Positions 1 to 7,443 of a stretch of 18,371 nt of DNA are shown one piece after another (the stretch's first letter is position 1; the number at the start of each line of letters is the position of its first letter). The position numbers were made by a program, and so were the translations under genes. The stretch spans positions 1 through 18,371 of the forward strand of contig JALSPL010000066.1 of the NCBI GenBank assembly GCA_026985975.1, written 5' to 3'. Origin of the DNA: Anaerolineae bacterium. GTDB taxonomy: Bacteria > Chloroflexota > Anaerolineae > J102. The notes below the pieces were generated by a model. It ran no database searches. It was given only the letters and a program-made list of their open reading frames with translations, and was not told the origin of the DNA.

Positions 1-690
1 CGCATGTATCGCCATCTGGCCTCGCTCACCGACGATTTCGAGCTGGAAGTCTCGGTGGATGAGACCGAGACCGTGACCTCGACCGCGGAGCATTTCTTCA
101 TCGCCAGCGAGCTGAAGCGCCTGGGCATGCAATGGGTGAGCCTGGCGCCCCGCTACGTGGGTGAATTCGAAAAAGGCGTGGATTACATCGGCGATGTGGA
201 CGCGTTCGAGGCCAGTCTGGCCCAACACGCGGCCATCGCCCGCCATTTTGGCCCCTACAAGCTCAGCATCCACTCCGGCTCCGACAAATTCAGCATCTAT
301 CCCGCCTTCGCCCGCCAGACCCGGGGCCTGGTGCATCTGAAGACGGCCGGAACCAGCTACTTGGAGGCGCTGCGAGTCATCGCCCGGGTGAATCCGGCGC
401 TGTTTCGGGCGATTCTGGCCCTGGCCATCGAGCGCTACCCCATCGACCGGGCCACCTATCACGTCTCGGGCGAATTGGCCAACGTGCCCGACCCGGCCAC
501 TACGCCCGACGCCCAACTGGAAAGCTACCTCGATCAATTCGACGCCCGCCAGGTGCTGCACGTCACTTACGGCTCCGCCCTGGACGCGTTCGGCGATAAT
601 ATCATCGCTACGCTGCGGGCCAATGACGAGGCCTACTACAACGCGCTGGAAATCCACTTCCGCAAGCATTTGCAGCCTTTTGCGGCATAG
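1..690 (+). CDS. uxaE: Tagaturonate epimerase (UxaE-type), 3' part only
   Basis: The reading frame is open from the window edge to a TAG at 688-690, so the 5' end lies outside. The first in-frame ATG at 4 is probably internal. At least 228 residues are visible, while the family is usually well over 400. Motifs I associate with the tagaturonate/fructuronate epimerase family (UxaE) are HFFIASELKRLGMQWVSLAP, KLSIHSGSDKFSIYP, HLKTAGTSYLEALR and YHVSGELANVP. His and Asp residues in the second of these fit a metal-dependent sugar-acid epimerase. The family interconverts D-tagaturonate and D-fructuronate in the cytoplasm during hexuronate (pectin or alginate-type) breakdown. No other uronate gene is in view, so any operon lies upstream. 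A hairpin follows the stop codon. The family call comes from motif memory; the truncated N-terminus cannot be assessed. Confidence 0.8.
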   Translation, partial: RMYRHLASLTDDFELEVSVDETETVTSTAEHFFIASELKRLGMQWVSLAPRYVGEFEKGVDYIGDVDAFEASLAQHAAIARHFGPYKLSIHSGSDKFSIYPAFARQTRGLVHLKTAGTSYLEALRVIARVNPALFRAILALAIERYPIDRATYHVSGELANVPDPATTPDAQLESYLDQFDARQVLHVTYGSALDAFGDNIIATLRANDEAYYNALEIHFRKHLQPFAA

Positions 691-703
691 AGACTGTACA
701 AAC

Positions 704-736
704 AAGAGCCGCTTCCAGATTGCGGGGGCGGCTCTT
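704..736 (+). terminator. Hairpin after the uxaE-type gene
   Basis: Arms AAGAGCCGC (704-712) and GCGGCTCTT (728-736) are perfectly complementary over 9 bp, with a 15-nt loop. They start 13 nt after the stop codon. Only a short T run follows (CTCTT then CGCAG), so it is a plausible but weak intrinsic terminator, or an mRNA 3'-end stabiliser. Confidence 0.55.
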
Positions 737-1074
737 CGCAGTTGATTTCGGGAAAGAGGTGGGGAGATTCAATGACGTCAGAGATGGGGCGGATATTGGG
801 GGTTCAGATCAAGCGCTACGCCCTTTAGAGTGTGTTGCCGTAAGCATCACCGCCGCTATCAGCAGCCAGACCGTTGCCATGCAGATTCGCCAATTCACGG
901 TTTTCGTGGCAAAATTTATGGGAAGATGCTCCCAGGACAGTGTGGAAGCGCAACAGCACACATGAGGCGGCGTCTTTGTTTGCCGCTTGGCTTTTTTGTT
1001 CGGTTCCCAACGCGCGAAATACAGGTCAATCCGCCAACGATTGATTCCTCTCCATTCCCCCAAAACAATCGCAT
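737..1074. other. Gene-free interval with a second terminator-like hairpin
   Basis: About 340 nt between the first hairpin and the next gene. The short open frames on both strands have no start signal, no conserved-looking composition and no family I recognise. The one structured element is at 965-997: AGGCGGC (965-971) pairs with GCCGCTT (982-988), with one G-U pair, followed by GGCTTTTTTG, a terminator-like shape on the + strand. A promoter for the large gene at 1075 must lie here, but I see no convincing -35/-10 pair. Confidence 0.5.
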
Positions 1075-4000
1075 ATGAATTCCCCCACTTCAAAACGCCG
1101 GTCTGCAATCCTTATTGGCGTTATTCTTGCGTCGGTTGCTGTTTTTTTACTCGTTGCTATCTGGAAACAATATATAGCGAGCCCGAAGCCGCCTCCCACA
1201 CCCGTTGCCGCCATCACTGAAATTCCGACAGTGATGGTCACGGAGACCGCCGGTTCAGCCACGTTTGAACCAGCGACGCCAGGGCCTGCTGGCGGGGGCG
1301 TTTCGGCGCCACCCTCGGTTTCACCGTTTTCGGGCCTGGTTGCGGGCATGTATGTGGGCTATGATCAATCATCTCTGACCGGGAACAATCTGGATTATGC
1401 TCGCGGCAGTCATTTTTTCATTCCCTGGCGGCGCATCGAAGATAATCCTCGCGGGCATTATGACTGGTCATTGATCGACAAATCTTTATCGGAACTTGCG
1501 CCTGGCAAAAAGGCGATTATTCGTATTGTCATTCGATGTGAAGACGTGGTGACGAATGATGGCTCGATGCGGGATTCCTGCGCCCCCATCTGGACATTGG
1601 ATTATGATCCTGTTATCGAAAAGGATGCGCCGTGCACTGCTGCAACCCGGCGCATTAATTATCTCGATCCAGTGGTCGAGCAGGGGTTGATCGATTTGAT
1701 TCACGCCATGGGAGAAAGGTACAGAGATGACGCTCGCATTGCTGCGGTGGAAATAGGCGTCGGCTATGCAGGCGAGCCCGTGCCGTGGCCGCACACCCGC
1801 ACGATTTGTGATCATGATCAGCAGGAAGCGGCCTATCGGGCGCGGCCCGAATATGCCGAGCCGGGCAAGGCCTGGGCGCAATATCACAAGGATATCATTG
1901 GCGCTTATGCCGATGCGTTTCAGGGGAAAGTTCCGCTTCTCACCATCATCAACGCCGCCTTTGCGGAGCGTTATCGCGCCGATGTGGTGCGGTATGCCGT
2001 CAGCCGCGGCGTGGGCCTGGCTCTGACGTCACTGCACAGTGATTTCAATGCCAATCGCGGCAGCGGGAAACAGGTGTGTTATTGGGGCTTGAGCACCGAG
2101 CCGGGCTTCGATAATGATTCAGAAGCGGCGCAGGGGGCCTATCTCACGACATGGGCGCCGCTGGTTGTAAACAAGGGACGCGTGCCCATCGGCATGGAAT
2201 TCAACAATCGCTACGACAATACAGGCCGAATTCCTCCTGAAGGCGAAGCCTTCACACGGTGGGCGATGCTCAACGCTCTGGACAAAGGGGCGGATTATGT
2301 TTTGCCGTTCAATGATGGCAGGGGCTTTCCCGGCAACATCTATTATCAGGACGTTTGGGATTTTTATAATCGCTATGCCGGACGCGACGCTCACAACACG
2401 CCCGATGTGTGGATTGCTTTCCGCAGCCCGTGGAAGAAAGGAGCCTGGTGCCCGGATATTTATGATTACAGTTGGCATCTGACTTCGGAGATGGAGACAT
2501 TGCCCTATGCCGATGCTCCGAGTCAAGATCGGGTGGACGCTATCGATCTGGTCACGGGCGCTTTCGATGTCGGTCCGCAATCGGACTGGCGTTACTATTA
2601 CGCCCGCAAAACAGCAGACGCCTGGCCCGTATTCAATCTTGACGTCGATGATGCGTTCCTTTCTGGCGGCGTCAATGAGGTGGATGTCATTGTCACTTAT
2701 TTCGATCATAACCGGGGCGGCAAGTGGACGCTCGTCTATGATAGCGTTGAGGGCGAAAAGGTTGCCGGGAGCGTCTCTTTGACCGGATCGAACCGTTGGC
2801 GAAAGAAAGTCTTTCATCTGACTGACGCCCGGTTTGCCAATGGCTTGTCGCCTTTCAGCAAACGAAGCCGGGCCGCCGGCTTTGATCTGCGCCTGGACAG
2901 AGCCGATGCGGTTGATGATATTTTCAGCATGGTGCAGGTCATTCCCGGCGGAGGACGTCCGCCCCTGACGCCAACGCCCGGCCCGCCAGCCGCCACGCCC
3001 ACTGCCACGCCTGTTCCCGGCGCACAGACGATTAGATTTCAGCAGGGATTGAATGACTATCATGGCGTGGCGGACACTTACATCAATGTCTGGCATCCCA
3101 ACGCGGCGTATAACAAAAAGACGGTGCTGGCTGTGCGCGTCAACAATCTGATGTCCGGATTGTTACGATTTGATCTGAGGCAAATTCCTCCGGGCTCCAG
3201 GGTGCTGGAGGCCAGATTACATCTCGTCCGCGTCGATCCGCGAGATCCTACAGTGTATCTGGATGTTTATAAACTCCGACGTCGGTGGGATGACGCCGCT
3301 ACTTATAAGCGGAGTAGTAAGAATGTCGCCTGGCAAAAACCGGGCGCATTGGGGCTGAAGGATGCTGATCCTGATCCGCTGAACGCTGAGCCTGTTATTG
3401 CGCCACCGGGCGGCGAAGTCGCATTCGACGTGTCCGCCGCCGTACAGAAATGGATCAACAATCCATCTCAGAACTTCGGCCTGATTATTCGGGGCCAGAG
3501 CAATGTCAACAAGCAATATAGCTTTGGCAGCAGTGATGCGCATAAGCTGACGCAACGCCCGTATCTCCAAATCAGCTTTATCCCGCCCACGCCAAAACCG
3601 ACGGCCACGCCCGCGTCGACGCCAACAGCCATTGCCACCGCCACTCCGACGCCCTTGCCAACGGCGACCGAAACGCTGTTGCCCACCGTGACGCCCACAA
3701 CAACCCCTCAGCCGCCCACGCCCTCCCCCGCCACGCGCACGGCTACGCCCACGCCGCCATCCACCGGCACGGTCGCGCCCGTTCCTGCAATCACGTCCAC
3801 GCCCACTCCATCGCCTTCCCCGCCGCCCACTGCGACGCCCGCCCCCGTCTGTCAGTTGCAGATTGAGCGCACCATCGCTATCGGCCCGCATCCCAAGGGC
3901 GTCGCCGCCTGGCCCGCCGGAGCGCTTGTGGGCATGCAGGATGATAGCAGTCTGGCAGTGGTGGGCGATGATGGGCGGGTAAGTCATATCGGCGCCAGCG

Positions 4001-4737
4001 GCAATGGCGCCAATGCCGTCGTTTACAGCAACGGCCTGGCCTATATGGTGCACCGCAACAGCGCCAATGTCAGCGTCATCGATCCCCGGACCGGACGGCA
4101 GATCGCCGTCATTCCCGCGGGCAATCTGCCCTGGGGGGCCGCCGCCAACGGCAGACGGCTCTTTGTCGTCAATTTCGGTGATGGCGTCGTCAGCGTCGTT
4201 GATCTCACCACCAATCAACCTGTTGCTACGACAGCGATCCACGCCATGCCCGCCCTGGCGGCCGCGGGCTCCCATCGTGCCTATATCACCCACCTGGATG
4301 GCTACGTCAGCGTCATCGGTGACAATGGCGCGCTGCTGGACGTCTTCGGGCCGCTGCCGGACCACAACGCCTTTGGCGTCGCTCTGGATGAAGCGCATCA
4401 CCGTCTGTTCGTCAGCAACCGCCAGGGACGTGAAATTCTGGTGTTGAACAGTGAAAGCGGTGATGTCCTCAAGCGCATCTCTGTCGCTCCTTACATGCCC
4501 TACGCTCTGACGTATGTCCCGGAAACCGACCTGCTCTATGCCGTGGACGCCGCCAATAATCGGTTGCTGGGCATTCAGCCCGAGCGCGGCGAGATTTTCG
4601 CCAATCTGGGCGTCAGCCGTCAGAACGCAGATCATGGCGGGCAGGGACTGAGCGCCTCGGAGGATGGCGCCCGACTCTATGTTCCCGCCTACGACGCCGG
4701 GACGCTGGATGTCATTCGGGCCAGCAGGTGCCCCTGA
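1075..4737 (+). CDS. Membrane-anchored multidomain surface protein: GH-like TIM barrel, DNRLRE domain, beta-propeller
   Basis: 1220 residues. Residues 7-9 (KRR) precede a hydrophobic helix at about 10-30, an uncleaved anchor or signal. A Pro/Thr/Ala spacer runs to about 85. From about 91 (GMYVGYDQ) to about 440 the pattern (FIPWRRIEDNPRGHYDWSLI, VEIGVGYAGEP, IGMEFNNRYD) resembles a clan GH-A TIM barrel. E234 and E375 sit where the acid/base and nucleophile would be (inference). A beta-sandwich-like region covers about 440-625. A short TP linker (625-648) leads to a DNRLRE domain at about 648-838 (DTYINVW, LLRFDL, FDVSAAVQKWI). A second long TP-rich linker spans about 838-924. Residues 925-1220 form a YVTN/NHL-like propeller (VSVIDPRTGRQIAVIPAGN, VVSVVDLTTNQPVAT). 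It probably acts outside the cell on polysaccharide, but the substrate cannot be read from the sequence. No SD precedes the ATG. The gene stands alone and is closed by a strong terminator. Confidence 0.85.
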   Translation: MNSPTSKRRSAILIGVILASVAVFLLVAIWKQYIASPKPPPTPVAAITEIPTVMVTETAGSATFEPATPGPAGGGVSAPPSVSPFSGLVAGMYVGYDQSSLTGNNLDYARGSHFFIPWRRIEDNPRGHYDWSLIDKSLSELAPGKKAIIRIVIRCEDVVTNDGSMRDSCAPIWTLDYDPVIEKDAPCTAATRRINYLDPVVEQGLIDLIHAMGERYRDDARIAAVEIGVGYAGEPVPWPHTRTICDHDQQEAAYRARPEYAEPGKAWAQYHKDIIGAYADAFQGKVPLLTIINAAFAERYRADVVRYAVSRGVGLALTSLHSDFNANRGSGKQVCYWGLSTEPGFDNDSEAAQGAYLTTWAPLVVNKGRVPIGMEFNNRYDNTGRIPPEGEAFTRWAMLNALDKGADYVLPFNDGRGFPGNIYYQDVWDFYNRYAGRDAHNTPDVWIAFRSPWKKGAWCPDIYDYSWHLTSEMETLPYADAPSQDRVDAIDLVTGAFDVGPQSDWRYYYARKTADAWPVFNLDVDDAFLSGGVNEVDVIVTYFDHNRGGKWTLVYDSVEGEKVAGSVSLTGSNRWRKKVFHLTDARFANGLSPFSKRSRAAGFDLRLDRADAVDDIFSMVQVIPGGGRPPLTPTPGPPAATPTATPVPGAQTIRFQQGLNDYHGVADTYINVWHPNAAYNKKTVLAVRVNNLMSGLLRFDLRQIPPGSRVLEARLHLVRVDPRDPTVYLDVYKLRRRWDDAATYKRSSKNVAWQKPGALGLKDADPDPLNAEPVIAPPGGEVAFDVSAAVQKWINNPSQNFGLIIRGQSNVNKQYSFGSSDAHKLTQRPYLQISFIPPTPKPTATPASTPTAIATATPTPLPTATETLLPTVTPTTTPQPPTPSPATRTATPTPPSTGTVAPVPAITSTPTPSPSPPPTATPAPVCQLQIERTIAIGPHPKGVAAWPAGALVGMQDDSSLAVVGDDGRVSHIGASGNGANAVVYSNGLAYMVHRNSANVSVIDPRTGRQIAVIPAGNLPWGAAANGRRLFVVNFGDGVVSVVDLTTNQPVATTAIHAMPALAAAGSHRAYITHLDGYVSVIGDNGALLDVFGPLPDHNAFGVALDEAHHRLFVSNRQGREILVLNSESGDVLKRISVAPYMPYALTYVPETDLLYAVDAANNRLLGIQPERGEIFANLGVSRQNADHGGQGLSASEDGARLYVPAYDAGTLDVIRASRCP

Positions 4738-4756
4738 TTTTATCTCAACCGTCGAC

Positions 4757-4795
4757 AAAGCCCCGAGGATAATCGCGTCTCGGGGCTTTGTTTTT
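4757..4795 (+). terminator. Strong intrinsic terminator after the surface-protein gene
   Basis: Perfect 11-bp arms AAAGCCCCGAG (4757-4767) and CTCGGGGCTTT (4779-4789) with an 11-nt loop, then a T-rich tract (TTTGTTTTTG). It lies 19 nt after the TGA. It separates the gene from the convergent MaoC gene and may also slow transcription from that side, although the minus-strand T tract is short. Confidence 0.9.
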
Positions 4796-4806
4796 GAGAT
4801 AAGACG

Positions 4807-5274
4807 CTATGCCAGTCCCCTGCTTTTTACCAGCACCTTCCACTGGCCGCGCTGAACTTTTTCGTCTCGCTGATTCAGAATATCCATCTTGAACCAGACA
4901 TAACCGCCCCCCAGCCGTTTGACCTCTTTCTTCTCCGTCACTGTCGCCCGCAAGCGAACCGTGTCGCCGATGAGAACGAACTTGCGGAATTGCCATTCCA
5001 GCTCCATGAATGCCATCACCGTATCTTCCATAAAACCCAGCCGCACTGCCAGGCCCGAAGCAATGGAAAGCACCAGCAGGCCATGAGCGATACGCTCGCC
5101 CGCAAGCTGCTCTTTGGCGTATTCCGCATTGGTGTGAATCAGGTTCCAGTCGCCCGATAGCATGGCGAATTGCACCACATCGGCCTCGGTAATGGTGCGG
5201 CCAACGCTCTCGACGCTATCGCCGATCTCAAAATCTTCGAAATACAGGCCCGTGGGCGGGGCTAATTTGCTCAT
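4807..5274 (-). CDS. MaoC-family (R)-hydratase/dehydratase, hot-dog fold
   Basis: 155 residues, the usual size for a single-domain MaoC protein. The opening (LYFEDFEIGDSVESVGRTI) and the hydratase motif SGDWNLIHTNAEYA are typical. D42 and H47 are the expected catalytic pair, and GERIAHGLLV follows at about 69. Such enzymes hydrate trans-2-enoyl-CoA to (R)-3-hydroxyacyl-CoA or act on related acyl-CoAs in the cytoplasm; the exact substrate is not visible. I chose the ATG at 5274 over the upstream one at 5352 because AAGGAG lies 6 nt before it and the homology begins there, and because a TTGACA/TACAAT promoter lies at 5312-5340 inside the longer frame. No beta-oxidation neighbours are present; the adjacent gene is a divergent dodecin. 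Confidence 0.9.
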   Translation of the reverse strand: MSKLAPPTGLYFEDFEIGDSVESVGRTITEADVVQFAMLSGDWNLIHTNAEYAKEQLAGERIAHGLLVLSIASGLAVRLGFMEDTVMAFMELEWQFRKFVLIGDTVRLRATVTEKKEVKRLGGGYVWFKMDILNQRDEKVQRGQWKVLVKSRGLA

Positions 5275-5311
5275 CGAAAACTCCTTTGGGAATGAGTGGG
5301 ATGTTTTCCTG

Positions 5312-5340
5312 ATTGTACTGTCTGTCTCGCCCCCTGTCAA
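5312..5340 (-). promoter_or_regulatory. Sigma-70-type promoter for the MaoC gene
   Basis: On the minus strand TTGACA (5340-5335) is followed after exactly 17 bp by TACAAT (5317-5312), a perfect -35 and a 5/6 match at -10. Predicted transcription start is near 5305, giving a leader of about 30 nt before the SD-led ATG at 5274. This supports the short form of the MaoC protein. Confidence 0.85.
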
Positions 5341-5374
5341 AACACATGTCATTTCCCATCCCTACGATTTGTAC

Positions 5375-5380
5375 TATAAT
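5375..5380 (+). promoter_or_regulatory. Perfect -10 hexamer (TATAAT) for the dodecin gene
   Basis: TATAAT lies 45 nt upstream of the dodecin ATG. The -35 region at 17 bp spacing reads TTTCCC, a weak match, so an activator or an alternative contact may be needed. It is back-to-back with the MaoC promoter. Confidence 0.6.
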
Positions 5381-5425
5381 GACAAATGCAATGATCCCCC
5401 ACCATCACTCACAGGAGCGCAAACC

Positions 5426-5632
5426 ATGTCCGATGTTGCAAAAGTGATCGAATTGGTCGGGAAATCCGACAAGGGTTGGGAGGACGCGGCGGCCAATGCC
5501 GTCAAAGCCGCCTCTCGCACCCTGCACAATATCACCGGCGTCCAGGTCATGAACATGACCGCCAAGGTGAAGGACGGCAAAATCGTCGAATACAAGACGA
5601 CGGTCAAAATCGCTTTCGCCGTCGCCTCGTAA
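5426..5632 (+). CDS. Dodecin, small flavin-binding/storage protein
   Basis: 68 residues, the normal dodecin length. The beta1-helix-beta2-beta3 pattern is clear: VAKVIELVGKS, then WEDAAANAVKAASRTLHNI, then VQVMNMTAKVKDGKIVEYKT and VKIAFAV. Dodecins form hollow dodecamers that bind riboflavin, FMN or FAD and buffer free flavin in the cytoplasm. The start is fixed by CAGGAG 8 nt before the ATG; the longer open frame upstream is antisense to the MaoC gene. The Trp that stacks on flavin in characterised dodecins (in the N-x-x-W-x-E/V segment) appears to be replaced here by the stretch I-T-G-V-Q-V (36-41), and the only Trp is W18. This may place it in a divergent sub-branch. The gene ends at a strong shared terminator. 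Confidence 0.92.
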   Translation: MSDVAKVIELVGKSDKGWEDAAANAVKAASRTLHNITGVQVMNMTAKVKDGKIVEYKTTVKIAFAVAS

Positions 5633-5637
5633 AACAA

Positions 5638-5672
5638 AAGACCTTCGAGATTTCGCCAACCTCGAAGGTCTT
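5638..5672. terminator. Bidirectional intrinsic terminator between the dodecin gene and rnj
   Basis: Perfect 12-bp arms AAGACCTTCGAG (5638-5649) and CTCGAAGGTCTT (5661-5672) with an 11-nt loop. On the minus strand it is followed by TTGTTTTACG (with the stem's own TCTT), a good U tract for the RNase J operon, which ends 5 nt away. On the + strand CTTCTTCATT follows, serving the dodecin mRNA. Confidence 0.92.
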
Positions 5673-5677
5673 CTTCA

Positions 5678-7339
5678 TTAGCAGGTCACTTCCTGCACCA
5701 CCGGCACGATGACGGGGTTGCGGCGGGTGGTCTGATAGAAGTAGCGGCTCAGGGCTTGCTGGATGCTCACCAGCATAGCCTGACGTTTCTTGTTTTTGTT
5801 TTTCTTGATGGTTTTTTCCAGGGTTTCCAGGGCTCCTTTCAGCACCGTGTCGGTCTGGTCGGTGTAGATGGCGCCTTGAGTGACGAGCTGGGGCTTGCCA
5901 GCCAGCTCGCGGCCGCCTTTTTTCATGGGGATGATGGCGACCACGAAGCCGCCTTTGGCCAGGGCGTCACGTTCATGCAGCACCTTGGGCCCGACATCGC
6001 CCACGCCGCTGCCATCCACAAAAACGTAGCCGCCCGGCGTATGATCCACCACCCGGCAGCCCTCGGGCGTGATCTCCAGCACATCGCCATCTTTGATCTG
6101 GGTGATGCGATCTCGGGAGATGCCCATGGTTTCGGCCAGCTTGGCATGCAGATGAAGATGCCGCAGCTCGCCATGCACGGGGATGAAGAATTTGGGATGC
6201 ACCAGCGATAGCAGCAGCTTCATCTCCTCCTGGCTGGCGTGGCCCGAGACATGCACATGCGCCAGCGGCGGATAGATGACCTCGGCGCCTTTGGAGACCA
6301 GTTGGTTGATCATCTTCGCCACTTCCTCCTCGTTGCCGGGGATGGGAGAAGATGAGATGACCACTGTGTCCTCTTTGCGCAACATGATGTCGCGATGGCG
6401 GTCTGTGGCGATGCGGGCCAGCGCCGCTTCGGGCTGACCCTGGCTGCCTGTGATCATGATGGTGACCTGCTTGGGGGGCAGTTTTTTGGCTGTATCCAGC
6501 CGCACATAGACGCCCTTGGGCACTTTGATGTACCCCAGCTTGCGCGCGGTCTCGAAGTTCTGAATCATCGAACGCCCGGCGATGGCGATTTTGCGGCCAT
6601 GTCGATGGGAAATGTCGATGATCATTTGCAAGCGGTTGAGCTGGGAGGCGAAGGAGGCCACCAGCACCCGGCCCGGAGCGTCTCGCATGATCTGATCGAA
6701 AACCGGCTCCAGCGTCTTCTCCGAGGGCGTGAATCCCGCCCGTTCTGCGCCGGTGGAATCTGCGAACAGGGCCAGCACGCCCGGTTCGGCCAGCGCCGCC
6801 AGCCGCGATAGATCGGGGCCTTCGCCGCTGGGCGGGGTGAGATCGATCTTGAAATCGCCGCTATGGATCAGACGCCCTACGGGCGTGTCGATGGCCAGCG
6901 CCATGCTGTCGGGAATGGAATGACTGAGGAAAACGCTGTGCACGTCGAAGGGCCCCAGCCGCACCACATCGCCCGGCTCGATTTCGTGCAGATCGGGCCT
7001 GTAATTTTTGCCAAAGTATTCTTTCAGCTTGCGCTCCACCAGGGCCAGAACCAGTTTGGTGGAATAAATGGGCGCCTGAATTTCTTCCAGCAGAAAGGGC
7101 AGGGCGCCGGTGTGATCTTCATGACCGTGGGTAATGACGATGCCGCGCACCCAGTCTTTTTTATCACGCAGATATTCGAAGTTGGGGATGACCAGGTCCA
7201 CGCCCAGCATATCCTGTTCGGGGAACATGACGCCGGCGTCGACGATGAGGATGTTCTTCCCGTATTCGAAGACGTTCATATTGCGGCCGATTTCGCCCAG
7301 GCCGCCCAGGGGGATGAATTTTAGTGTATTTTTTGCCAT
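5678..7339 (-). CDS. rnj: Ribonuclease J
   Basis: 553 residues, the typical RNase J length. A metallo-beta-lactamase core with the zinc motif HGHEDH at 71-76, H140 (FLSHSIPDS) and D162 (HSGDFKID) is followed by a beta-CASP domain containing VASFASQLNRLQ. The HVHVSGHASQEE segment and the FIPVHGE motif come next, before the C-terminal dimerisation/OB-like tail. RNase J combines 5'-3' exonuclease and endonuclease activity and drives mRNA decay and rRNA maturation in bacteria without RNase E. The start MAKNTLKFIPLGG is chosen because the homology begins there; 32 extra codons are open upstream but run into an inverted repeat. No clear SD is present. It follows the methyltransferase-like gene by 104 nt and is last before the terminator. 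Confidence 0.95.
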   Translation of the reverse strand: MAKNTLKFIPLGGLGEIGRNMNVFEYGKNILIVDAGVMFPEQDMLGVDLVIPNFEYLRDKKDWVRGIVITHGHEDHTGALPFLLEEIQAPIYSTKLVLALVERKLKEYFGKNYRPDLHEIEPGDVVRLGPFDVHSVFLSHSIPDSMALAIDTPVGRLIHSGDFKIDLTPPSGEGPDLSRLAALAEPGVLALFADSTGAERAGFTPSEKTLEPVFDQIMRDAPGRVLVASFASQLNRLQMIIDISHRHGRKIAIAGRSMIQNFETARKLGYIKVPKGVYVRLDTAKKLPPKQVTIMITGSQGQPEAALARIATDRHRDIMLRKEDTVVISSSPIPGNEEEVAKMINQLVSKGAEVIYPPLAHVHVSGHASQEEMKLLLSLVHPKFFIPVHGELRHLHLHAKLAETMGISRDRITQIKDGDVLEITPEGCRVVDHTPGGYVFVDGSGVGDVGPKVLHERDALAKGGFVVAIIPMKKGGRELAGKPQLVTQGAIYTDQTDTVLKGALETLEKTIKKNKNKKRQAMLVSIQQALSRYFYQTTRRNPVIVPVVQEVTC

Positions 7340-7392
7340 AATGTTGGTTTGTTTTTGTTGTGAAGTGAATAGGTGGCGGAGGCGTGTGATCC

Positions 7393-7428
7393 GTGAAACG
7401 CAATCCGTGACAATAGTTCGCGTTTCAC
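7393..7428 (-). promoter_or_regulatory. Inverted repeat in the rnj leader region
   Basis: GTGAAACGC (7393-7401) and GCGTTTCAC (7420-7428) are perfect 9-bp arms around an 18-nt spacer, 54 nt upstream of the rnj start. No T tract follows, so it is not an obvious terminator. It could be an operator or an RNA hairpin in the rnj 5' UTR; RNase J is known to be influenced by 5' structures, but autoregulation here is only inference. Confidence 0.5.
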
Positions 7429-7443
7429 CCGTCAATCTTCACG

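Noticed and set aside
809..1108. Overlapping short open frames in the uxaE to surface-protein gap
   Set aside because: Several frames on both strands overlap, none has an SD, a promoter or a recognisable fold, and they cross the terminator-like hairpin.
3585..3845. Repetitive ACGCCCAC-rich DNA considered as a tandem-repeat element
   Set aside because: It is in frame and encodes a Thr-Pro linker within the surface protein, so coding explains it.
3217..4758. 513-codon open frame on the minus strand
   Set aside because: It is antisense to the DNRLRE, linker and propeller part of the surface-protein gene. Its composition (long Gly/Arg runs) mirrors the TP-rich linker, and it has no start signal or recognisable family.
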